DNA of 64,000 nucleotides from Actinomycetes bacterium (GCA_021793235.1 JAJYTD010000001.1:372001-436000), one strand, 5' to 3'. Positions 34,432 to 43,178 are shown, counted from the stretch's first letter. The notes: generated from the sequence alone by a model not told the origin. A program made the numbers and translations.

Positions 34432-35841
34432 TCAGGCGGGAAGCGGAGCCTGGAGGGCGTCGCGTGCGTGGGCGTAGCGTTCGCGGATGTGCGGGACCGG
34501 ATCGGCCTCGTACACCTCGGCGGACCTGGCGGGTGCCCAGACCGGCGGCTCCGGTGCCCCCGAAAGGGCCCAGGCGGCCTGACGGGCGGCGCCGTCGGCA
34601 ACGTACTCGCCGGGTTCGGGAACCACGACGGCGCGGCCGAAGACCTGCGGGGCGATGGCGCGCACGGCCGCCGAACGCGCGCCGCCGCCGATGAGCAGCA
34701 CCCGGTTGACGGGCACCTGTTGCGCGGCGAGGGCATCGACGGCATCGGCCAGCCCGCACAGCATCCCCTCGACGAACGCGCGCGCGATGTCGGCCGGGTT
34801 GAGGTTGGTACGGGTCATGCCGTCCAGCCGCCCGGTGGCGTCGGGAAGGTTGGGGGTGCGCTCGCCATCGAGGTAGGGCAGGAAGGTCAGTCCGCCGGCG
34901 CCGGGGGCGGCGGAACGGGCGAGGGCGCCGAACTCTTCCAGGTCGACACCGAGCATCGCGGCTCCCGCGTCCAGGACGCGGGCGGCGTTGAGCGTGCAGA
35001 CCAGCGGCAGGTAGCGGCCGCTGGCATCGGCGAACCCGGCGACCAGGCCGGAGGGGTCGGCGGTGGGGTTCTCGGCGACCGCGAAGGCGGTTCCTGATGT
35101 GCCCAGTGACACCACGACGTCGCCGGGGAGCGCTTCAAGCCCCAGAGCGGCGGCCATGTTGTCGCCGGTCCCCGGCGAGACCACGTCGATTCGGGGAAGC
35201 CCGGGGATGTCGCCCCCGGATCCGGCCTCGGCGGGAGCGGCGACCCGCGGCGTCTCCAGGTCGCGGCCGAAGGCCAGGCGGAGCAGATCGGTGCGGTACT
35301 CGCCGGTGGCCGGGGAGAAGTAGCCGGTGCCGGAGGCGTCGCCGCGGTCGGTCACCGGTTCGCCGGATCCGGTGAGCCGCCAGGTCAGCCAGTCGTGGGG
35401 GAGGAGGACCCGTTCGACCTGCCGGGCACGTTCGGGTTCGTGTTCGGCGAGCCAGCGGAGCTTGGTGATGGTGAAGCTGGCGACCGGAACGAGGCCGACG
35501 GCGTCAACCCACTTCCCGGGGCCGCCGAGTTCGGTGGTGAGGTCGGCCGCTGCGCCGGCGGACCGGGTGTCGTTCCACAGCAGGGCGGGGCGGACGACGT
35601 TCCCGGAGCCGTCGAGGGCGACCATGCCGTGCTGCTGGGCGGCCACTCCGATCGCTGAGACCCCGTCGAGCAGACCGTTCCCGGATGCGGTGAGAAACGC
35701 GCGCCACCAGATCTCGGGGTCGATCTCGGTGCCATCGGGGTGGGGCGCGTGCGCCTGCCGGACGAGCTCGCCGGTGTCTGCTCGGCGCACCATGATCTTG
35801 GTGCCCTGGGTTGAGGAGTCCACTCCGGCGACGAGTGTCAT
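34432..35841 (-). CDS. xylB: Xylulokinase
   Basis: FGGY-family kinase of 469 aa phosphorylating D-xylulose to xylulose 5-phosphate. The first ATPase lobe opens with [16 protein letters not shown], the catalytic region follows with [16 protein letters not shown] and LLWNDTRS, and the second lobe shows [26 protein letters not shown] and [23 protein letters not shown]. The start at 35841 is the first ATG after a clear promoter-operator on the minus strand. It is first in the xylBA operon and divergent from the repressor gene. Confidence 0.95.
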   Translation of the reverse strand: MTLVAGVDSSTQGTKIMVRRADTGELVRQAHAPHPDGTEIDPEIWWRAFLTASGNGLLDGVSAIGVAAQQHGMVALDGSGNVVRPALLWNDTRSAGAAADLTTELGGPGKWVDAVGLVPVASFTITKLRWLAEHEPERARQVERVLLPHDWLTWRLTGSGEPVTDRGDASGTGYFSPATGEYRTDLLRLAFGRDLETPRVAAPAEAGSGGDIPGLPRIDVVSPGTGDNMAAALGLEALPGDVVVSLGTSGTAFAVAENPTADPSGLVAGFADASGRYLPLVCTLNAARVLDAGAAMLGVDLEEFGALARSAAPGAGGLTFLPYLDGERTPNLPDATGRLDGMTRTNLNPADIARAFVEGMLCGLADAVDALAAQQVPVNRVLLIGGGARSAAVRAIAPQVFGRAVVVPEPGEYVADGAARQAAWALSGAPEPPVWAPARSAEVYEADPVPHIRERYAHARDALQAPLPA

Positions 35842-35890
35842 TAGGGCCCTCCAAGCAAAAGGAAACGTCGATGCGCGGCTTCGCGTTCGA

Positions 35891-35921
35891 TTAGTTTGGT
35901 TCCCGCACGAACTAAAGTCAA
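35891..35921 (-). promoter_or_regulatory. xylB promoter with overlapping ROK operator
   Basis: On the minus strand TTGACT (35921-35916) serves as -35, and 17 bp downstream lies CAAACT as -10. The 25-bp dyad 35891-35915, TTAGTTTGG-N7-ACGAACTAA, fills the spacer and the -10. Such TTAGTT/AACTAA palindromes are the usual binding site of actinobacterial xylose ROK repressors, so a bound repressor would block RNA polymerase directly. Confidence 0.75.
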
Positions 35922-35956
35922 CAGGGTGAACGGCGGTTGGTGAAGGGAGCGCGGCA

Positions 35957-37210
35957 TTGGCCAGGGACACGGAGGGCAGGAACGGGCAGCACATGGTCCG
36001 TGCGGGCAACCTCGGACTCATCCTGCGCGCCGTCCGCAGGCACGCACCGTGCTCACGCGCCGAAGTGGCCGCCGCGACCGGATTGACCAAGTCGACCGTC
36101 TCCAGCATCGTCGCCGAACTGGTGGACCGGGGACTGCTGCGTGAGGCGGGGGCGGCGGCAGAAGGCCGTGTCGGCCGGCCCGGTGTGATGCTGGAGATGG
36201 ACGACAGCTCCATCGCCGCCATTGGTCTGGAGGTCAACGTCGACTACCTGACGATCGTGGCCCTCGATCTCGTGGAGCAGGAGCTGTTCAGCAGGCACGC
36301 CGACTTCGATGCCCGGTCGGCCGGCCCCGAGGGCAGCGTACGGCAGATGGCCGCACTGCTGGCCCGTTCACTGACGGACCCGCTCCTGGCCGAGCGGACC
36401 GTGTTGGGGATCGGTATCGCGGTCCCCGGCCTGATCGACCCCGTGACCGGCATCGTCCGGTACGCCCCCAACCTGCGCTGGCGCGACTTCCGCCTGGGCG
36501 AACTGCTGTCGGCCGCCCTGGCCGAGCACGGACTGGACGACGTGCCGGTCTTCGTGGACAACGACGCCAACCTCGGTGTGGTCGCCGAGCACCGCTGCGG
36601 TCACCTCGCAGGCACACCGGGGCTCATCTACATCACCGGAGAAGTCGGTATAGGCGCAGGGGTGCTGGTGGACGGTGTTCCGCTGCGCGGAAGCAGTGGC
36701 TACGGCGGCGAGATCGGGCACATGCCCGTGACCCGGGGCGGCCCGCGGTGCGGCTGCGGCCGGCAGGGGTGCCTCGAAGCGCTCGCCGGGATCGCCGCGA
36801 TCCTGCGCCGGGCGACCCCGGACCTGCTCCCGGACGGATCGCTGCCGGGAGACGCCGTCGCCCGTGCGGTGCGCGTGGCGGCAGAGCGCGCCGAAGCAGG
36901 GGATGCGCACGTGCTCCGCGTTCTGCGCGAATCCGGGGAGTGGCTCGGGCATGGCCTGGCCATCCTGGTCAATCTCCTCGACCCGCGCGCGGTCGTCCTC
37001 GGCGGCTACTTCGTCCAGTTGGCCCCCTGGCTGCTGCCCGCGTGCGAAGCGGTGCTGCGCGACCACATCGTGGCTCCGCGGCAGGACGCGGACCTGGTGC
37101 AGACGTCGGTACTGGGACTGAGCGCCGCGGCCCGAGGGGCCGCGGCCACCCTTGTCAACGACCTCGACCAAGGACGGATTCCCGTCCCGGGGCGGCGCCC
37201 ATCGAGCTGA
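35957..37210 (+). CDS. xylR: ROK family transcriptional repressor of xylBA
   Basis: Regulator of 417 aa. A winged helix-turn-helix ([29 protein letters not shown]) is joined to a ROK sugar-sensing domain: [13 protein letters not shown], the DNDAN motif in [18 protein letters not shown], and the zinc site [10 protein letters not shown] preceded by GEIGHMPV. The start is a TTG at 35957 with GAAGGGA upstream. Being divergent from xylB with a matching operator in the 115-bp gap, it is most likely the xylose-responsive repressor; the symbol is given on that basis. Confidence 0.9.
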   Translation: MARDTEGRNGQHMVRAGNLGLILRAVRRHAPCSRAEVAAATGLTKSTVSSIVAELVDRGLLREAGAAAEGRVGRPGVMLEMDDSSIAAIGLEVNVDYLTIVALDLVEQELFSRHADFDARSAGPEGSVRQMAALLARSLTDPLLAERTVLGIGIAVPGLIDPVTGIVRYAPNLRWRDFRLGELLSAALAEHGLDDVPVFVDNDANLGVVAEHRCGHLAGTPGLIYITGEVGIGAGVLVDGVPLRGSSGYGGEIGHMPVTRGGPRCGCGRQGCLEALAGIAAILRRATPDLLPDGSLPGDAVARAVRVAAERAEAGDAHVLRVLRESGEWLGHGLAILVNLLDPRAVVLGGYFVQLAPWLLPACEAVLRDHIVAPRQDADLVQTSVLGLSAAARGAAATLVNDLDQGRIPVPGRRPSS

Positions 37211-37252
37211 CAGCGGAACCGGTCCCCGCGCGTCGGGGCCGAGGCAGCTGTC

Positions 37253-38158
37253 TCAGCGGAGGTCGCCGAGAATCCTGTCGAGGTAGCGCTTGGTCTCGTA
37301 GGCCGGTGCCGCCTCAAGGCAGAGACGGTCCATGACGGCCATGTAGTGGTCGGTGTCCTCGGGCTTGTCGAAGTACAGAGCGCTGGTCAATTGCTCCATG
37401 TAGACCACGTCGGGCAGGTCGGCGGTGAACCGGAGGATGCTGAAGGGGCCGCCCGCGGCGGCGTGGCCGCCCTTGTTGAAGGGGACGATCTGCAGTGTGA
37501 CGTTGGGCAGCGCGGCCATCTCGATGAGGTGTTCGAGCTGGGTCCGCATCGCGCTGACACCGCCGAGGGGCCGACGTAGCGCGGCTTCGTCCACCACCGC
37601 CCACAGCCGCGGGGCGTCCGGGCCTGTCAGCCGCTCCTGCCGGGCCATCCGCAGGCGTACCCGGTGGTCGATCTCCTCGGCCGGTGCGCTGCCGTGAGCC
37701 AGCGTGATCACGGCATGCGCGTATTCCTCGGACTGCAGGAGGCCGGGGACGAACTGAAGCTCATAAGTCCGGATGACGGAGGCGGCTTCTTCCAGGCCGA
37801 CATAGACCTCGAACCAGCTCGGCAGTACGTCGCTGTACTTGTGCCACCAGCCGGGCGTATTGGCCTGGTGGGCGAGCGTGAGCAGCGTCGTGCGCTCCTC
37901 TGGAGAAGTGACACCGTAGAGAGTGAGCAGGTCGGCTACATCGCGTTCCTTGAAACTGACCTGTCCCAGTTCCAGCCGGCTGATTTTGGCGTGCGATGCC
38001 CGGATCGTGTATCCGGCGTCCTCGCGGGTGATGCCTTTGCTTGTCCGCAGGCGGCGCAACTGCGTTCCTAACAGGATGCGTAGCACCGTGGGCCCGCCGC
38101 GTGACTGGGCGAGTACGTTCGCAGAAGGTGCTTCGCTTTCCGGCTGTGCTGTCCCCAT
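37253..38158 (-). CDS. XRE-family regulator with DUF5753 (WhiJ/Scr1-like), second locus
   Basis: Regulator of 301 aa with the same architecture as the one at 26.3 kb. The helix-turn-helix is LGTQLRRLRTSKGITREDAGYTIRASHAKISRLE, and DUF5753 begins at WWHKYSDVLPSWFEVYVGLEEAAS with ELQFVPGLLQSEEYA, LWAVVDEAALRRPLGG, and DVVYMEQLTSALYFDKPED. GC content here is normal for the window, unlike the first copy. A DUF397 gene and an HATPase gene lie upstream, completing a second whiJ-type set. Two short palindromes precede the gene. Confidence 0.92.
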   Translation of the reverse strand: MGTAQPESEAPSANVLAQSRGGPTVLRILLGTQLRRLRTSKGITREDAGYTIRASHAKISRLELGQVSFKERDVADLLTLYGVTSPEERTTLLTLAHQANTPGWWHKYSDVLPSWFEVYVGLEEAASVIRTYELQFVPGLLQSEEYAHAVITLAHGSAPAEEIDHRVRLRMARQERLTGPDAPRLWAVVDEAALRRPLGGVSAMRTQLEHLIEMAALPNVTLQIVPFNKGGHAAAGGPFSILRFTADLPDVVYMEQLTSALYFDKPEDTDHYMAVMDRLCLEAAPAYETKRYLDRILGDLR

Positions 38159-38496
38159 GTGTGCCCTCCCCAGAGCAGCTGAATCATGGCCAGTGAATCA
38201 GAATAGAGGAGTTTCCGGCAATCGCCGGAGGCTCGGGACTTTCCGCTTTGCGGAGCGTTTCCGACAAGGAACGCAAAAGTGACTAACGCCAACGAAGAGC
38301 CTTGGTGCCGTCGGATGGGCGGCCGTGGGCGGGAAAGGGCCGCACCGCGGGAGCAGGGCGGTTGGCGATAGGGAAGCGCGAACACGAGAAGCGGGCATGC
38401 CCAGCCCGGGGTGGGCGCGGATCCCGGGCTCGCACGCGGGATGGACGGGGCCCGCAGCGAGAACGGGGAATACACTGCCGGCCGTGGTGGGCAGGC
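38159..38496. other. Regulatory gap upstream of the second XRE-DUF5753 gene
   Basis: A 338-bp region between the DUF397 stop and the XRE start. Near the XRE gene are two palindromes, TCCGGC-AATC-GCCGGA (38215-38230) and TCCGC-TTT-GCGGA (38243-38255), followed by a TTTCCG half-like repeat. They are candidates for autoregulatory binding. The remaining part, rich in GC, shows nothing definite. Confidence 0.5.
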
Positions 38497-38733
38497 CTAG
38501 TCGATCAGGTAATCGAAGTCGCCCTGCTTCGCCCCCATGACGAAGGCCGTCATCTCGGCGGGCGTGTAGACGAGCGCGGGTCCGTGCGGGTGCCGGGAAT
38601 TGCGGACGGCGACACCGCCGTCCGGTAGCCGGGCCACTTCGACGCAGTTGCCGCTCGGATTGCTCAGGCTGCTCTTGCGCCACACCACCTCGCGCAGGCT
38701 GCTGGCGGCGATGCCGTTGGAGGGCTGCTGCAT
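38497..38733 (-). CDS. DUF397 protein, second locus
   Basis: Protein of 78 aa with a complete DUF397 domain: VVWRKSSLSNPSGNCVEVARLPDGGVAVRNSRHP and a final LVYTPAEMTAFVMGAKQGDF. The ATG at 38733 has GGAGAG 5 nt away; an in-frame ATG 16 codons upstream (38781) lacks a comparable site. It precedes the XRE-DUF5753 gene on the same strand with a 338-bp gap that probably contains a separate promoter. The partner relationship between the two families is established by their constant co-occurrence; the mechanism is not. Confidence 0.85.
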   Translation of the reverse strand: MQQPSNGIAASSLREVVWRKSSLSNPSGNCVEVARLPDGGVAVRNSRHPHGPALVYTPAEMTAFVMGAKQGDFDYLID

Positions 38734-39222
38734 CTGTCTCTCCAATCGTCCCAGGAGCCCATCTCGGGGCTCCAAGATCATCCGTCCTCACGCAGACTAT
38801 ACGGTGCACGTGCACCTGTGCTTGCATCCGTTCTTGCGTTTGTAAAATACGGCAATCCCGGAGAAATCTGACAGTTGGGCGCTCGATGCCGTTCCGCGTG
38901 CTGTGTTGCCAGGTGGGCGATATATGGATGAGAGGGGGGAGGTATCCGACTTGCGATCGCCTAGGGCGGTCGGCTGCTGCGGGCGTCCGCCCTTCGTTCT
39001 CTCGTGTGACCTGGGAAAATAGGGGCACATCCAAAATGGGACGTATGGCGCACGCCGGAGATTCCTTTCGTTTCAATAACAAACAGGCGCGAGGGCGACA
39101 GTGGCCCCATTGATCACTAGACTCCTTTTTGCACATGCATTCGTGCTTACGTCTGTAAGTAACGGGAATAGAGTGCACGTGACCCCATACGGTGCGAGTA
39201 GCTCGACAGCGCAAGGAGCGCC
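38734..39222. promoter_or_regulatory. Divergent regulatory region with a 36-bp direct repeat
   Basis: A 489-bp AT-richer region between the DUF397 gene (minus) and the HATPase gene (plus). Positions 38821-38856 and 39134-39169 are direct repeats identical at 28 of 36 bases, with the shared frame GCAT-x-CGT-x-CTT-x-CGT-x-TGTAA. GTGCACGT occurs beside each copy (38804-38815, a perfect GTGCACGTGCAC palindrome, and 39173-39180). Each copy lies 50-120 bp from one of the two starts, so they look like paired operators. No gene was seen. Confidence 0.6.
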
Positions 39223-39774
39223 ATGACCGCGCACTCTGTCTACTTCAGGGCCAGTGGCCAGTTCATGGAGCCCAGCGGGGACCGGCTGCCTTCGGCTCCA
39301 CACATCGGCAGCGAGCCCTGCTGGTGGCATGGGCTCTCCAGCGCCCCGTTGCCCGTAGGCGAGCACTTCATTCAGCCGACCACTGCCGTACGCGGACTCG
39401 GCTTTCACCCCGCCTCGATCAAAGAGGCCCGCGACTTCGCCGGTGCGGTGCTGCGGGACTGGGAGCTGTCCGATCTCTCCTGTGACATCCGGCTCGTGGT
39501 GTCTGAGCTCGTGACCAACGCGTGCAGGCACGCCGCCCCCCCGGGATTCACGTCGAAGTGGTCGGTCCAGTTCGGGCTGGTCCGCGGGCAGACCCGGTTG
39601 ACCTGCATGGTTTTCGACCCCAGCCTGCAGGCGCCGATCATGGGCGACCCCGGCGAGCTCGGCGAAGGCGGTCGCGGCCTCCGCCTCGTCGAGTGCTACA
39701 GCGCCGACTGGGGATGGGACATTCTCGATGGACAGGGCAAGGTGGTCTGGGCGGCATTCCCCCTGCCCGCCTGA
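39223..39774 (+). CDS. HATPase-fold ATP-binding regulatory protein, second locus
   Basis: Protein of 183 aa with an anti-sigma/GHKL ATPase domain: ARDFAGAVLRDWEL, the N-box VVSELVTNACRHA, the G1-like CMVFDPSLQAP and the G2 box GEGGRGLRLVE. The first 55 residues are an extension without recognised features. CAAGGAG is 6 nt before the ATG. It is divergent from a DUF397 gene with matching repeats in between, so it forms part of the second whiJ-type set. Whether it binds a sigma factor is unknown. Confidence 0.85.
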   Translation: MTAHSVYFRASGQFMEPSGDRLPSAPHIGSEPCWWHGLSSAPLPVGEHFIQPTTAVRGLGFHPASIKEARDFAGAVLRDWELSDLSCDIRLVVSELVTNACRHAAPPGFTSKWSVQFGLVRGQTRLTCMVFDPSLQAPIMGDPGELGEGGRGLRLVECYSADWGWDILDGQGKVVWAAFPLPA

Positions 39775-39790
39775 GGAGCTGACCTGCGGC

Positions 39791-39844
39791 GCCTTGATAC
39801 TGGCGGAGTCAGAACGCAGATTCTGGCCCCGCCAATATCAAGGC
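39791..39844. terminator. Long hairpin after the HATPase gene
   Basis: Outer arms 39791-39806 and 39829-39844 pair at 15 of 16 positions, and inside them CAGAA/TTCTG forms a second stem. It begins 17 bp after the HATPase stop and is a likely terminator before the DeoR gene. Confidence 0.7.
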
Positions 39845-39993
39845 CACTCCCTCAGACGTCCGCCTGAGGGCTATGAGCGGACTCACCTGGGGCGCTCCGG
39901 GGCTGGGAGGAGCGACCTGGGAAACTTCTGGGGTAGACCGCGTGTCTGCCACAGTGGTGCACACGCATTCCGCATCAACCCCAGAGGCAAACG

Positions 39994-40764
39994 ATGATCC
40001 CCGACCAGCGTCGCGAACACATCCTCAAGCTCCTGCAGGAGCGGCATGTTCTGAGTATCAACGAGCTCACCTCGATGCTGTCCGTGTCGCATATGACGGT
40101 GCGCCGGGATATCCAGGCGCTGGAGAACGACGGCAAGGTGCTGTCGGTCACGGGAGGCGTGCGCCTTGCCGCCCGCCTCAAGAGCGAGCCGTCCTATCTG
40201 GCCAAGGCGCAACTGGAGGTGCCGGCCAAGCGCTCCATCACTCGGGCGGCGGCCGAGCTGGTGCGGGAGAACTTCACGATCTTCCTCGACGCGGGGACGA
40301 CCTCGCTGCAGATGGTCCCCATGCTCACCGACAAGGTCGGGCTGACCGTGGTCACCAACGACTTCAACGTCGTCGGGCACCTCATGGAGTATCCCAACAT
40401 CGAACTGATCCACACCGGGGGCGTGGTCTCACACGCCGACCACTCCTCGGTCGGCCAGTTCACCGCCGACTTCCTCAGTAAGGTCAACGTCGACCTCGCC
40501 TTCATCGCCAGCAGCTCCTGGGACGTCGAGCGGGGCTCGACGACGCCCTCGGAGGCCAAGGTCGTGGCCAAGCAGCAGCTCCTGCGGATCGCCTCCAAGA
40601 GTGTGCTGACCGTGGACAGCACGAAATACGGCAAGTTCGGCACGTTCCGGGTGGCCCGTCTGGAAGAGTTCGACCTCATCATCACCGACGACCGGCTGCC
40701 CCAATCGGCGGTCGAGGAGATGCACGCCCTGGGAGTGCGTCTGCAGCTGGTCTCCCCGGAGTAG
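39994..40764 (+). CDS. DeoR/GlpR family transcriptional regulator
   Basis: Regulator of 256 aa. The N-terminal DeoR helix-turn-helix is complete (RREHILKLLQERHVLSINELTSMLSVSHMTVRRDIQALENDGKV, split by a conserved VTGG turn), followed by the sugar-phosphate isomerase-like sensor domain: IFLDAGTTSLQMVPML, TVVTNDFNVVGHL, IELIHTGGVV, and DLAFIASSSWDVERGSTTPSEAKV. Such proteins repress sugar catabolic genes until a phosphorylated sugar binds. No sugar operon is adjacent, so its target may be elsewhere. The protein is a normal length for the family. Confidence 0.93.
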   Translation: MIPDQRREHILKLLQERHVLSINELTSMLSVSHMTVRRDIQALENDGKVLSVTGGVRLAARLKSEPSYLAKAQLEVPAKRSITRAAAELVRENFTIFLDAGTTSLQMVPMLTDKVGLTVVTNDFNVVGHLMEYPNIELIHTGGVVSHADHSSVGQFTADFLSKVNVDLAFIASSSWDVERGSTTPSEAKVVAKQQLLRIASKSVLTVDSTKYGKFGTFRVARLEEFDLIITDDRLPQSAVEEMHALGVRLQLVSPE

Positions 40765-40794
40765 CCGGAGCGGCCAGACCAGCAGGCCCGCGGA

Positions 40795-41205
40795 TCAGTC
40801 CTCGTCGGTGTCCGGTTCGGCCGGGCAGAACAGTTCGAGCTGGATGCCGTCGGGGTCGGTGAAGCTGAGCACCGATCCGCGGTCGGAGCGCACGACCGGT
40901 GAGTGGTCGATGTCGAGATCGGTGAGCCGCTCCTCCCAGGCGTCGAGTTCCCCGAGGCAGCTCACCTGGAAGGCGACGTGGTCGGCACCGGCGCGCCGGT
41001 GGTCGAACCTCGCTTTGAAGTGGTCCTTGTGCTGGATGAGCCCGAGGACCATACCGCAGGGGTGGCGGCACTCGGTGTGCAGCCACTGCTTGCGGTCGTG
41101 GGTCGTGAACTCCGTGAAGCCCAGAACGGTGCGGTAGAACTCGATGCTGGCATCGCGGTCGCGCACGGAGAACGTGATGTGTGCGAGCCCGGTCACCCGG
41201 GGCAC
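40795..41205 (-). CDS. VOC superfamily protein (glyoxalase/dioxygenase fold)
   Basis: Protein of 136 aa with paired beta-alpha-beta-beta-beta modules. The first metal ligand is the histidine in GLAHITFSVRDRDASIEFYRTVLGF, the second the histidine in AGADHVAFQV, and the last the glutamate in SFTDPDGIQLELFCP, all in standard places. It may be a fosfomycin-thiol-transferase-like or extradiol-type enzyme; the sequence does not decide. A GTG at 41205 is preferred because GAAAGG lies upstream and the preceding basic residues are not part of the fold. Confidence 0.85.
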   Translation of the reverse strand: MPRVTGLAHITFSVRDRDASIEFYRTVLGFTEFTTHDRKQWLHTECRHPCGMVLGLIQHKDHFKARFDHRRAGADHVAFQVSCLGELDAWEERLTDLDIDHSPVVRSDRGSVLSFTDPDGIQLELFCPAEPDTDED

Positions 41206-41535
41206 GGACGCCTTTCTTCGGCGACCCTGCGGCCGAGGCCTGCGGGGAGGGAACAACGTAAGCACAATGCCCGACTGTATGCGCTCCAGGAAGGTGGTGG
41301 CCGGGCGTTAACGCATGATTAACACCATCCCTTTTCCGATGTTTTGCTCTTTCTGTACCGATTCGGCGGTGAGGAGCTGGGCTACGGGCGTTGCCGGCCT
41401 CGCGTGCGCACAGCCCACCCCGCGCGGGCGATGTCCGGGGCGCCTCCAGTGCCCCGGATGGACTTAAGGATCCCTCTTGAACATATTAAGGAATATTAAG
41501 TATCTCTTATCGGTGCAGCGTGGCAGGATGCCCCC
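41206..41535. other. Divergent intergenic region
   Basis: A 330-bp gap between the VOC gene (minus) and the PhzF remnant (plus). Near its right end is a probable plus-strand promoter: TTGAAC (41477-41482), a 17-18 bp spacer, and TATCTC. The spacer contains the palindrome ATATT-AAGG-AATAT (41483-41496). GTTAACGCATGATTAAC around 41306-41322 is another AT-rich dyad. No gene. Confidence 0.5.
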
Positions 41536-42205
41536 ATGGGCGGAACAACTACATTGCACGTTGTCACGGTGTTCCTCGGCGACGGCGGAACCGGCGGCAA
41601 CCACTTCGGCGTCTTCCTCAACGCTCCCGGCCTGCCCGAGGGCCGCCGCCGACCTGGGCTTCGCCGAAACGGTGTTCCTAGAGGAGGCCGCCACGGGCAG
41701 GCTGCGCATCCACACCCCGGGGGTAGAGCTTCCACTGGCCGGCCATCCCCTGGTGGGCACCTCCTGGCTGCTGCGCCGGCGCGGCGCGGCGCCGACCGTT
41801 CTGAACCCGCCGGCCGGGCCCATCCCGACCTGGACCGAAGACGACCTCACCTGGATCCGAGCGGACCCCGAACGTGCGCCCGTCTTCGACACCCGACACC
41901 TGCCCGACCCCGAGGCCGTCGACGCGCTGGAAGGCGGGGAACCCGGCGTGGACCTGCACGTGTGGGCCTGGGAGGACGAAGCGGCCGGGAAGGTCCGGGT
42001 GCGGGTCTTCCCGGACGAAATGGGTATCGTCGAGGACGAGGCGACCGGAGCCGCGGCTCTGCGGCTGGGAGCGTTGCTCGGCCGCCCGCTGATCATCCAC
42101 CAGGGCGTCGGCTCCCGCATCGACGTGCGTCCCGGCCCGGACGGCACCGTCGAGATCGGAGGCCGGGTGGCGCATGTGGAGACCCGCGAGTACACGCTGC
42201 CCTGA
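41536..42205 (+). pseudogene. Frameshifted PhzF family protein gene
   Basis: The first 35 codons from ATG 41536 encode a good PhzF N-terminus (LHVVTVFLGDGGTGGNHFGVFLNAPGLPE). After GAG at 41638-41640 the family sequence continues only in the +1 frame, from 41642 to the stop at 42205: AAADLGFAETVFLEEA, IHTPGVELPLAGHPLVGT, and the late DEMGIVEDEATGAAALRLG. Relatives have about five more residues at the junction, so a deletion of around 14 nt explains both the missing residues and the shift. The PhzF fold is that of diaminopimelate epimerase-like isomerases. The gene appears inactivated unless the sequence is in error. Confidence 0.75.
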
Positions 42206-42239
42206 AGCCGCGGGGACCACGCCGAGGAATACTGGGCCC

Positions 42240-42908
42240 ATGGACACCGACGAGCACACCACCGCCGACCTCGCGGCCGCCTGGCAGAATCTGATGGGAC
42301 CGGGGCCCGAGGCCGCGGCCGTCGGTGCCGACCTGCTCACCCGGTGGAGCGAACCGCACCGCCGGTACCACACGGTCGGGCATCTGCGGGCGGTCGTGGC
42401 GGCCGTCGACGAACTCGCCGAGGCGGCCCGCGATCTCGTCGTGGTGCGCTGCGCGGCCTGGTTCCACGATGCCGTCTACGACGGCGTTCCGGGCGAGGAC
42501 GAAGAGCGCAGCGCCCGCCTGGCCGAACGCCTGCTGCCGAGGTGCGGGCTGGCCGCCGGACGCGTGGCCGAGGCGGCCCGGCTGGTCCGGGTCACCGCTG
42601 ACCACCGGCCGGCCCACGGCGACGTCGACGCCCAGGTGCTGTGCGACGCCGACCTGTCCGTGCTCGGCGGGACACCGGAGCGCTACCGGGAGTATGCGGC
42701 CGCTGTCCGAGAGGAGTACGCCCACGTGGCCGAGGCCGACTTCCGGGCCGGCCGGGCAGCGGTACTGCGCGCTCTACTGGAGGCGCCTGTTCTGTTCCAC
42801 ACTCCGCTGGCCCGCGCCCGCTGGGAGGCCCGCGCCCGCGCCAACATCAGTGACGAGTTGGGCGCGCTGGAGGGCGGTGCGGCCGGCTTTGCGCCGCCGC
42901 AGCCCTGA
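42240..42908 (+). CDS. HD-domain phosphohydrolase-like protein
   Basis: Protein of 222 aa of the predicted metal-dependent HD family. The divalent metal site is visible as YHTVGHL near residue 42 and AAWFHDAVYDG near residue 75, with VTADHRP and LCDADLSVLGG further on. RWSEPHRRYH is the usual opening of this group. It likely hydrolyses a nucleotide or small phosphate ester. The ATG at 42240 is preceded by GAGGA. Its 3' end overlaps the opposing DUF4031 gene by 135 nt, a large convergent overlap for this genome. Confidence 0.85.
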   Translation: MDTDEHTTADLAAAWQNLMGPGPEAAAVGADLLTRWSEPHRRYHTVGHLRAVVAAVDELAEAARDLVVVRCAAWFHDAVYDGVPGEDEERSARLAERLLPRCGLAAGRVAEAARLVRVTADHRPAHGDVDAQVLCDADLSVLGGTPERYREYAAAVREEYAHVAEADFRAGRAAVLRALLEAPVLFHTPLARARWEARARANISDELGALEGGAAGFAPPQP

Positions 42909-43142
42909 GGCGTGCAGCCGGGCCACGATCACCCGGCTCGGCACCGGCGCCGCGCCCAGTTCGACCGCGCGCCCGTAAAGGGTCTCCGGGATGTCGTAGT
43001 GGTCCCGGTCGAAGGCCCGCTCCGGGACGCCCAGCCGCCGCGCGAACGCGTGCAGCTCCGCATAGGACACGTCGCTGACCAGGTGGGACCAGAGCAGCCC
43101 GCGCGGACCGGGCCAGGAGGGGACATCGATGAGGATGCTCAC
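42774..43142 (-). CDS. DUF4031 domain protein
   Basis: Protein of 122 aa beginning ILIDVPSWPGPRGLLWSHLVSDVSYAELHAF, then RLGVPERAFDRDHYDIPE and a basic LHASGLRRRK, the full DUF4031 pattern. The domain ends near residue 85; the rest is read opposite to the HD gene and may be only a by-product of reading past it. The start is a GTG at 43142. DUF4031 and HD proteins are often neighbours in actinobacteria, which supports a shared but unknown role. Confidence 0.8.
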   Translation of the reverse strand: MSILIDVPSWPGPRGLLWSHLVSDVSYAELHAFARRLGVPERAFDRDHYDIPETLYGRAVELGAAPVPSRVIVARLHASGLRRRKAGRTALQRAQLVTDVGAGAGLPAGAGQRSVEQNRRLQ

Positions 43143-43178
43143 CCGACCGACTCTAGACCGTCCCTGCGCTGCTTATTA

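Noticed and set aside
38800-39170. CRISPR-like array
   Set aside because: Only two related 36-bp units, 313 bp apart, with 78 percent identity; no regular spacing and no cas genes in the window.
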